Source: Mesostigma viride (lineage: Eukaryota > Streptophyta > Mesostigmatophyceae > Mesostigmatales > Mesostigmataceae). Taken from it: 64,000 bases of DNA. How positions within the stretch are numbered: position 1 is the stretch's first letter; the number at the start of each line of letters is the position of its first letter. The stretch is from assembly GCA_009746045.1 (NCBI GenBank), contig RPFO01000418.1:1305582-1369581 (forward strand), in the 5' to 3' direction. The notes beneath the pieces were generated by a model. The model was not told where the DNA came from. It worked only from the letters and a program-made list of their open reading frames with translations, and did no database searches. Both the position numbers and the translations under genes were made by a program. Below are positions 56,701-64,000 of the stretch, in pieces.

Positions 56701-58285
56701 CCCCCGTATTACATAGGAAGGTGTAACTATGTACTCCACCCTATGTACTCCAAGAGTACATACAGTGTTTTTTTTAAGGTTTTCGTTACTAGTGGCGCTA
56801 GGCCACTTGTGGCGTTTCGAACTATGAAAACTTCAGTTTACTCGGCCAATGTGTGGCTTTAAGCCAATTAAAATTGGGCTTGGCACGGCCACGTGTGGCG
56901 GGCTGGCTTTTTGGTGCAGCAAATGACCCTACCGGCAGCGGGGTCAGCGCGGCGCGGCGCCGTACTGGCATTCCAAGTTCAAAGTAGTTCAGAACAGTAT
57001 GTTTAATTATCTTAAGTTCAAACTAGTAGAATTTATTAGAATCATTCACGCCTTAAGTTGGGTTCACGCCTGAAGTTGGGTTGACCAAAAACCTCGAACC
57101 CAACTTAAGGCGTGAATGCCTGTACACAAGGCGGGCGAGCGTCTCCGTCTCAGGCATCGGCGCCGGGCGTACTTGGTAAATTAACAACAACGATTACCAC
57201 TACAGCCACTGCTTAACAAAACGATTACTGAAGTGCCGAAAGTCGAAACACATAGTCAATGCAATGCAGTACAGTACTGTATGGCTGGCGAGTGACTGGA
57301 ACTGAGGCGCCAGCCGCCAGGCCGCCAGCCAGCTGAAGCCAGAAAATGCACACAAGCTGCAGTCTGCACAGTGCACTCTGGTCTCTGGCAGCGGGCCACT
57401 TGCCACTTGGCACTTGGCCGGGCTCTACGTACATGCACTATGCAGTCAGTAAGTCAGTCAGTCATAGTAATACTCATAGTAGTTCTAGTACTAGGGAGGC
57501 TTGTGGCGGAACGCCGGCCGGAAGACCGGCTGACACCGCCAATTGTGGCGTAGCCTGTACTAGAGTGAACTTCAGGCACGGCCACCCTGTGGCGAAACGA
57601 AACTACAAAGTAGAACAGCACGGCCAAATTGTGGCTTCTTGGGTGCCCTGTCCAAGTGGGTGGCACCGCCACATTTTGCCAAAAAAAGTGCCACACCGCC
57701 ACATTTGGCGGTGTATCGCCACTAAAAAAAACACTGAGTACATAGGGTGGCACACTATGTACTCCAAGAGTACATAGTCCGGAGTACATATGATCCGGGA
57801 TTTCCGAATAGGGGACTGCCGACGCGGTGAGACACGCCCGTATTACATAGGAAGGAGTGACTATGTACTCCACACTATGTACTCCAAGAGTACATAGGGT
57901 GGCACACTATGTACTCCAAGAGTACATAGTCCGGAGTACATATGATCCGGGATTTCCGAATAGGGGACTGCCGACGCGGTGAGACACGCCCGTATTACAT
58001 AGGAAGGAGTGACTATGTACTCCACACTATGTACTCCAAGAGTACATAGGGTGGCACACTATGTACTCCAAGAGTACATAGTGTGGAGTACATATGATCC
58101 GGGATTTCCGATTAGGGGACTGCCGACGCGGTGAGACACGCCCGTATTACTTAGGAAGGAGTGACTATGTACTCCACACTATGTACTCCAAGAGTACATA
58201 GGGTGGCACACTATGTACTCCAAGAGTACATAGTGTGGAGTACATATGATCCGGGATTTCCGAATAGGGGACTGCCGAACTCGAG
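56700..58285. repeat. 152-bp tandem array, interrupted by a hAT element
   Basis: Units begin at 57741, 57893, 58045 and 58197, an exact 152-bp period. Each contains palindromic CTATGTACTC/GAGTACATAG elements and GATCCGGGATTTCCGA. A partial unit lies before the hAT insertion at 56763, so the element landed inside the array. Confidence 0.92.
56763..57736. mobile_element. Non-autonomous hAT element, copy 2
   Basis: A 974-bp element, ends CAGTGTTTTTTTTA / TAAAAAAAACACTG, 8-bp TSD AGTACATA (56755-56762, 57737-57744). Near-identical to the copy at 61267 but with a different TSD, so both are independent insertions. It contains a 152-bp segment (56968-57119) missing from copy 1. The segment has GCATTC/GAATGC ends and an internal inverted repeat of TTCACGCCTTAAGTTGGGTT. 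The short frames it carries show no transposase motif. Confidence 0.93.
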
Positions 58286-59330
58286 GCCCCCAGAGTACCA
58301 ACTAGGCTGACTATCTAGGTACTCGAGTCACGACGCAGTGAGATACGCCAAGCCGCCCGAAGCAGATCTCTGCATGCGCCACGTGTAACGAGGGTTCTGC
58401 TTGCGAATTCGAATTGCGATGAGCCGTTGCAGACGCGCCGCCTAGATGTTTGAATTTCATCAACGAGCCTTGAACGAGCTGGTAAAGTTTGCCTGCCCTT
58501 GCATCACCTTGCGCTGGCTATGCCGATTGCAGTCCAGCCGACTGATAGTGGTGAAAGAATAAGCGCCCCCCTAAACCCGCATGATCACGATGCTTGAAGA
58601 AAAAAAAGCAAAAGGCGCACTAGGATGCATGACAAGCCCTTTTGGAGCCCCAGTTTAGCATGATTCGGTCATCCGTTTCCAGCCATCGGCAGCGCCAACT
58701 CCGATACAGCTTACTATGGCGTAGTCGGTAGCCAGCTACACCGCTTTTCTTGCCTTTGTTACTACGTGCAAACTTCAATTCGTTACATCGTGCGCCTGCG
58801 GCATATTTAAGAAAGCGGCTGCAAGCGCACCTTGCTGAGCCAGGTACACAATGTCTTCAGTCAGCGACCGCGTATGCATGCCACGTTTAGTCGCATCGAG
58901 TCGCGTAGACAATGCGTTCCGGATTAAATTGTTCACCGTTCAATTGCTCAGCGCTGCCTGAATGCAGCGCGCTTTATTACTGATTCTGTCCTCTTTGCAT
59001 GCATTGCAGTCGATTGTATGTTATTTTCACGTTGTCCATCTTTCCACTCGCTTTCATTGTTTACCAGATACAAAAAGTCTCCCACGAGGTAGGCGACACT
59101 TCAATCTCGCTTATTTTACACCTGGCACACCTGGGCTTCTCTGTATGTGCCGATGCCCATCGTAAGTTGTTGAACGTTTTTTGCCCTCCATGGTTGCCAA
59201 TTTTACTAGGAGTTCTTAGGAGCTCTCTCTCCATTGACTTCTCTGTCTCTTTTGCTTTGGCCATGCCATGTTAGTGTAATGTCTTCCTTGCTGCCATGCT
59301 AGCGGGCCCACGTGCTTGTTCCTTGTCAAA
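58286..59330. other. Unassigned, no gene recognised
   Basis: About 1 kb inside the 12.7-kb element with only short frames and no repeat seen. Confidence 0.4.
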
Positions 59331-62300
59331 GTAGGGAGGCTCGCGGGGTGGGTGGCTGGTCATGCTTGTACCTTATCAAGGGAGGGGCCCACGTAGGGTA
59401 GGTGGGTGGGCATGCGTGTACCTTGTCAAGGGAGGGATTCACGTATGGTAGGTGGGTGCACGAGCTTGGTCCTTGTCAAGAGGCACATACGTAGGGTAGG
59501 TGAGTGCACGTGCTTGTTACTGGTCAGGGGAGGCATGGATGTGGGGTAGGCATGTGCACGTGCTTATTCCTTGTCAAGGGAGGGACGCACGTAGTGTAGG
59601 TGAGTTCATGTGCTTGTTCCTTGTCAAAGGAGGGGTGCACACAGGGTGGGTGGGTGCACGTGCTCGTTCCTTGTCAAGGGAGGCATGCATGTGGGGTAGG
59701 CATGTGCACGTGCTTGTTTCATGTCAAGGGAGGGATGCAGGTAGGGTAGGTGGGTGGGCTTGCTTGTTCCTTGTCAAGGGAGGGATGCACGTACGGTAGA
59801 TGAGTGCACATGCTTGTTCCTTGTCAAAGGAGGGGGGCATGTGGAGTAGGAATGTGCACATGGTTGTTCCATGTCAAGGGAGGGATGCAGGTAGGGTAGG
59901 TGGGTGGGCATGCTTGTACCTTATCAAGGGAGGGGCGGACATAGGGTTAGTGGGTGCACGTGCTTGTTCGATGTCAAAGGAGGGACGCATGTGGGGTAGG
60001 CATGTGCACATGCTTGTTCCATGTCACAGGAGGGATGCACGTAGGGTAGGTGGGTGCACGTGCTTGTTACTGGTCAGGGGAGGCATGGATGTGGGGTAGG
60101 CATGTGCACGTGCCTATTCCTTGTCAAGGGAGGGACGCGCGTAGTGTAGGTGAGTTCATGTGCTTGTTCCTTGTCAAAGGAGGGGTGCACACAGGGTGGG
60201 TGGGTGCACGTGCTCGTTCGATTCTTGTCAAGGGAGGCATGCATGTGGGGTAGGCATGTGCACGTGCTTGTTCCTTGTCAAAGGAGGGGTGCACATAGGG
60301 TAGGTGGGTGCATGGCCCGTTCGATTCTTGTCAAGGGAGGCATGCATGTGGGGTGGGGCATGTGCACGTGCTTGTTCCTTGTCAAGGGAGGGACGCACGT
60401 AGTGTAGGTGAGTTCATGTGCTTGTTCCTTGTCAAAGGAGGGGTGCACATAGGGTGGGTGGGTGCACGTGCTCGTTCCTTGTCAAGGGAGGCATGCATGT
60501 GGGGTAGGCATGTGCACGTGCTTGTTTCATGTCAAGGGAGGGATGCAGGTAGGGTAGGTGGGTGGGCTTGCTTGTTCCTTGTCAAGGGAGGGATGCACGT
60601 GCGGTAGATGAGTGCACATGCTTGTTCCTTGTCAAAGGAGGGGGGCATGTGGAGTAGGAATGTGCACATGGTTGTTCCATGTCGAGGGAGGGATGCAGGT
60701 AGGGTAGGTGGGTGGGCATGCTTGTACCTTATCAAGGGAGGGGCGGACATCGGGTAGGTGGGTGCACGTGCTTGGTCCTTGCCAAGGGAGGGATTCACGT
60801 ACGGTAGGTGAGTGCACATGCGTGTTCCTTGTCGAAGGAGGGGGGCACTTAGGGTAGGTGGGTGCACGTGCTTGTTGCTTGTCAAGAGGCACGTACATAG
60901 GGTTGGTGGGTGCACGTGCTTGTTCCGTGTCACAGGAGGGATGCACGTAGGGTAGGTGGGTGCACGTGCTTGTTACTGGTCAGGGGAGGCATGGATGTGG
61001 GGTAGGCATGTGCACGTGCCTATTCCTTGTCAAGGGAGGGACGCGCGTAGTGTAGGTGAGTTCATGTGCTTGTTCCTTGTCAAAGGAGGGGTGCACACAG
61101 GGTGGGTGGGTGCACGTGCTCGTTCGATTCTTGTCAAGGGAGGCATGCATGTGGGGTAGGCATGTACACGTGCTTGTTCCTTGTCAAAGGAGGGGTGCAC
61201 ATAGGGTAGGTGGGTGCACGTGCCCGTTCGATTCTTGTCAAGGGAGGCATGCATGTGGGGTAGGGCCAGTGTTTTTTTTAAGGTTTTCGTTACTAGTGGC
61301 GCTAGGCCACTTGTGGCGTTTCGAACTATGAAAACTTCAGTTTACTCGGCCAATGTGTGGCTTTAAGCCAATTAAAATTGGGCTTGGCACGGCCACGTGT
61401 GGCGGGCTGGCTTTTTGGTGCAGCAAATGACCCTACCGGCAGCGGGGTCAGCGCGGCGCGGCGCCGTACTGGCATTCCAAGTTCAAAGTAGTTCAGAACA
61501 GTATGTTTAATTATCTTAAGTTCAAACTAGTAGAATTTATTAGAATCATTCACGCCTTAAGTTGGGTTCACGCCTGAAGTTGGGTTGACCAAAAACCTCG
61601 AACCCAACTTAAGGCGTGAATGCCTGTACACAAGGCGGGCGAGCGTCTCCGTCTCAGGCATCGGCGCCGGGCGTACTTGGTAAATTAACAACAACGATTA
61701 CCACTACAGCCACTGCTTAACAAAACGATTACTGAAGTGCCGAAAGTCGAAACACATAGTCAATGCAATGCAGTACAGTACTGTATGGCTGGCGAGTGAC
61801 TGGAACTGAGGCGCCAGCCGCCAGGCCGCCAGCCAGCTGAAGCCAGAAAATGCACACAAGCTGCAGTCTGCACAGTGCACTCTGGTCTCTGGCAGCGGGC
61901 CACTTGCCACTTGGCACTTGGCCGGGCTCTACGTACATGCACTATGCAGTCAGTAAGTCAGTCAGTCATAGTAATACTCATAGTAGTTCTAGTACTAGGG
62001 AGGCTTGTGGCGGAACGCCGGCCGGAAGACCGGCTGACACCGCCAATTGTGGCGTAGCCTGTACTAGAGTGAACTTCAGGCACGGCCACCCTGTGGCGAA
62101 ACGAAACTACAAAGTAGAACAGCACGGCCAAATTGTGGCTTCTTGGGTGCCCTGTCCAAGTGGGTGGCACCGCCACATTTTGCCAAAAAAAGTGCCACAC
62201 CGCCACATTTGGCGGTGTATCGCCACTAAAAAAAACACTGGGTAGGGCATGTGCACGTGCTTGTTCCTTGTCAAGGGAGGGACACAACAGGGTATGTGGG

Positions 62301-62365
62301 TGGTTTTGCTGGTTCCTTGCCATGGGAGGGACGTAATAGGGTAGGTGAGTGCACGCATCATTTTT
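59331..62365. repeat. ~60-bp minisatellite with higher-order repeats, interrupted by hAT copy 3
   Basis: Roughly thirty units sharing GGGTAGGTGGGTGCACGTGC, TTGTTCCTTGTCAAGG and GAGGGA(T/C)GCACGTAG. A variant block starting TTACTGGTCAGGGGAGGCA recurs at about 59518, 60067 and 60973. The last two are 906 bp apart and head virtually identical stretches of several hundred bp, which shows higher-order duplication. Units continue briefly after the hAT element (62241-62365). The ~99-codon frames are artefacts of a period divisible by three. Confidence 0.93.
61267..62240. mobile_element. Non-autonomous hAT element, copy 3
   Basis: A 974-bp element, same ends and same internal 152-bp segment (61472-61623) as copy 2. 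Its 8-bp TSD is GGTAGGGC (61259-61266, 62241-62248), from the minisatellite. Same length as copy 2 and almost no differences seen, so recent mobility is likely. Confidence 0.93.
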
Positions 62366-63089
62366 TTCCTTATTCTCAGCCCATCAACTAGAACTTTCAG
62401 CTGCCAGTCCTCACTAGTCTACGACCGTAACTGCATTCGGGTTCATGTTAAATACGTTGCGTTTTTCTTGGACGGCATGGAAGATGCTGTCATTTTCAAG
62501 AGAGGGATGCACGTACGTATTGGTGGTGGTGCACGCATCGTCCCTTTTCTTACTAGTTGCCTGTGTACTAGAAATTTCAACTGCTATTCCTCGCTACCGT
62601 ATGGCCGTAACTGCATTCGGGGCATTTTGCGTTTTTTATGAGTGCGTGACAGTTGCTGTCTTACTTGGACAAAGGCGGAATGAACTGCAGGCAATCCGGA
62701 ATGATTAAGACGGGAAGTTGGTCAACTCGCACCAAAAGCGGAGCCGCCACATGGACGGCGGTACCTTTCAAATCAACATGGGCGATTACCCCTGGCCGAG
62801 CGGACTTGAGGGTGACAACAGCTTCAAGACGCCACCCTCATCGGCCAAGGTTCTACTGCCGTAACGGCTTAATTTATTACCTAAGATGTTCCGTGAACTT
62901 CATGTGCGTCATCTCCACGATTTCATCATGAAGCCCACGTTGACAACATCGGATGGAAGTGATTCGTGCAATTGATTATTAATGACTTCTTAAACATTTT
63001 AATGAAATGCCTAATTCAAAAATGCATCTTGAAAAGCACCATATCATGCAAGCCACTCACCATAGCCGGGGTCAATGCATTTTAGAATT
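62366..63089. other. Unassigned, with an imperfect tandem duplication
   Basis: About 62345-62640 holds two ~150-bp related units (GTGCACGCATC, TTTCA(A/G)CTG, CCGTAACTGCATTCGGG). No gene seen from there to the right subterminal array. Confidence 0.5.
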
Positions 63090-63595
63090 CGGGGCCATAA
63101 CCCGGACAGGCTGCGTTGTAGGCATGGGTTACTACTATTACTGGGGCATAACCGGCCCCGTAACCACCGCAGTAGCCAGGGTCAACTACTGGGCCGTAAC
63201 TACTGCAGGTTACGGGACGGTTGACGGACCCGTAACCAGGCCAGTAGCCAGGCCCGGTTATCAGAACTGGTCCCGTAACCATGCCGGTAACCCATCCCGG
63301 TTCTCAGAACTGGTCCCGTAACCATGCCAGTTTACCGCCCGGTAACTTCTACTTGGGCCGTAACCATGACCGTAACCCAGATAGGTTACGGGCATGGTTA
63401 CGGCTCCGGTAAAAGTTACCGCCCAGTAAACGTTCCGGTAACTATTACCGCCCGGTAACCATTACCGGCCGGTATTTAGTCTGTCGCGTTTAAGGTTACC
63501 GGCCGGTAACCTGGCCGGTAACCATAAACGTACATGGTTACTGGCCAGTAACCGCCCCGGTAACCTCAACCGGGGCGTTTACGCCCCGTAAAATT
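63090..63595. repeat. Right subterminal GTAACC/GGTTACGG array
   Basis: A denser version of the left array (CCCGTAACCA, CCGGTAAC, GGTTACGG). It includes a direct repeat of a segment containing TCAGAACTGGTCCCGTAACC at about 63262 and 63304. It ends at the right TIR. Confidence 0.9.
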
Positions 63596-63610
63596 AACCG
63601 ACTCCTAGTG

Positions 63611-64000
63611 GTACTCAGTCACAACTGGTCTGACATGTGGCACCTGCACGCCATCTACTTCCTTGAGCTTGAGGACAAACATCAATCTGAGCAGCTGGTG
63701 ATCCTCCGGGAGGACATCCACAGGCTCTGCACAGTTGGCAACTATCCACTCATGCCCAGAAGCAATAAAGCCAAGAGTCCATGCCTTAGCCATCTTGGGG
63801 CTTTGCATCATCTCCACTAGCTTGCGCCAAGGTACAGGACTCGTTCCTGGGATCTGGTACCTCTGCACACCCAACTCACGTGGGTCAAACGTAGTAGGGA
63901 GGATCAGCAGGTCCCCAGCAATGGGCTCCTTTGTATCAGGACCCTCTGCCTCTAGACCCCTCACAGCCCTTACAGCCACACTAAGACCCTGGGAGTAGCG
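63611..64000 (-). pseudogene. Retroelement B, region just upstream of RT core (partial)
   Basis: The frame runs from the window edge to the insertion junction with no stop. It contains AGDLLILPTTFDPRELGV, then a WTLGFIASGHEWIVAN segment and LLRLMFVLKLKEVDGV...RPVVTEY. The last part aligns with HLRLKFVCKHKPAADG...RPCVTEF in element A. The stop seen at 63605 is created by the TIR of the inserted element. Confidence 0.75.

Larger units (their letters stand above)
50920..63610. mobile_element. CACTA-type TIR element, 12.7 kb, carrying nested repeats
   Basis: A 12,691-bp insertion with inverted ends CACTAGGAGT / ACTCCTAGTG and a 2-bp TSD GT (50918-50919, 63611-63612). Inside the TIRs, about 310 bp on the left and 500 bp on the right are filled with GGTTACGG / CCGGTAAC-type motifs in both orientations. 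It interrupts element B between the codons for Glu-Tyr and His-Gly, and removal restores the frame. The interior holds a decayed intron-bearing gene, a LINE ORF1-like gene, two hAT elements and large tandem arrays. No CACTA (TNP2-like) transposase was recognised, so it is probably non-autonomous. Confidence 0.88.
46364..64000 (-). mobile_element. Copia-like retrotransposon B, split by two CACTA-type elements
   Basis: The retained B sequence is 63611-64000 (continuing beyond the window), 49634-50919 and 46364-46407. Removing 50920-63610 plus one GT, and 46408-49633 plus one CA, leaves one continuous minus-strand frame from the right edge to a TAG at 46364-46366. It is collinear with element A across the RT start (E-L-Y-T-P-G) and the C-terminus (LLRGLM versus LLYHLM in A). 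A purine run (GGGGGGAGGG) at the very end of the ORF may be the polypurine tract. B looks much less decayed than A apart from the two insertions. Confidence 0.85.

Noticed and set aside
57741-58285. CRISPR-like array (palindromic repeats at regular spacing)
   Set aside because: The whole 152-bp unit is repeated, including what would be spacers, and the context is eukaryotic transposon DNA.
59500-61331. Repeat protein encoded by the 60-bp minisatellite
   Set aside because: The period is a multiple of three, so frames stay open automatically; frames also open on the other strand and are cut by unit variants.

Overview
The window looks like repeat-dominated nuclear DNA of a eukaryote. No bacterial operon, CRISPR array or convincing intact housekeeping gene was seen. 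Nearly everything recognisable is a transposable element or a simple repeat. A green alga, perhaps prasinophyte-like, is the best guess. The reason is a tandem pair of permuted tRNA-Cys genes, a gene form known mainly from a red alga, prasinophyte green algae and a chlorarachniophyte nucleomorph. The species is not determined.

Layout, left to right. 0-1.4 kb: two 5'-truncated LINE copies with a C-terminal restriction-like endonuclease (RLE), inserted in series at one AT-rich target. 3.1-5.1 kb: two unrecognised ORF regions. 5.4-7.5 kb: fragments of a second LINE family, one split by a third LINE with a 13-bp target-site duplication (TSD). 7.5-8.1 kb: a CCCT/CCCG microsatellite. 9.57-9.80 kb: the permuted tRNA pair. 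10.1-12.3 kb: a Penelope-like reverse transcriptase split by a LINE with an 11-bp TSD. 12.9-13.7 kb: a non-autonomous hAT element. 14.8-16.6 kb: a piggyBac-like TTAA element. 16.7-18.7 kb: long simple repeats. 18.8-20.1 kb: a decayed hAT transposase. 21.3-26.4 kb: a three-level nest (Ty3/gypsy remnant, tandem LTR pair, TTAA element). 28.4-30.9 kb: tandem repeats and near-perfect palindromes. 31.6-35.0 kb: two more copies of the RLE LINE. 38.1-44.9 kb: a decayed copia-like retrotransposon (A) on the minus strand. 46.4-64.0 kb: a related element (B), also minus strand.

The main structural result concerns element B. Its coding region is split by two TIR elements, 50920-63610 (12.7 kb) and 46408-49633 (3.2 kb). 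Both begin CACTAGGA and end TCCTAGTG, both have 2-bp TSDs, and each has its own dense subterminal repeat motif (GGTTACGG-type and GTGAGAAA-type). Removing each insert plus one TSD copy rejoins the B reading frame in line with element A, which independently supports the boundaries. The 12.7-kb element holds further nested material: a degenerate intron-bearing gene, a LINE ORF1-like gene, two identical-length hAT elements with separate 8-bp TSDs, a 152-bp tandem array and a 60-bp minisatellite with higher-order structure.

Elements A and B are copia-like by their RT and RNase H motifs. In A, however, integrase lies before the protease-like domain (gag-NC-IN-PR-RT-RH), unlike the textbook Ty1/copia order. 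All conclusions come from reading the sequence; no database search was run.
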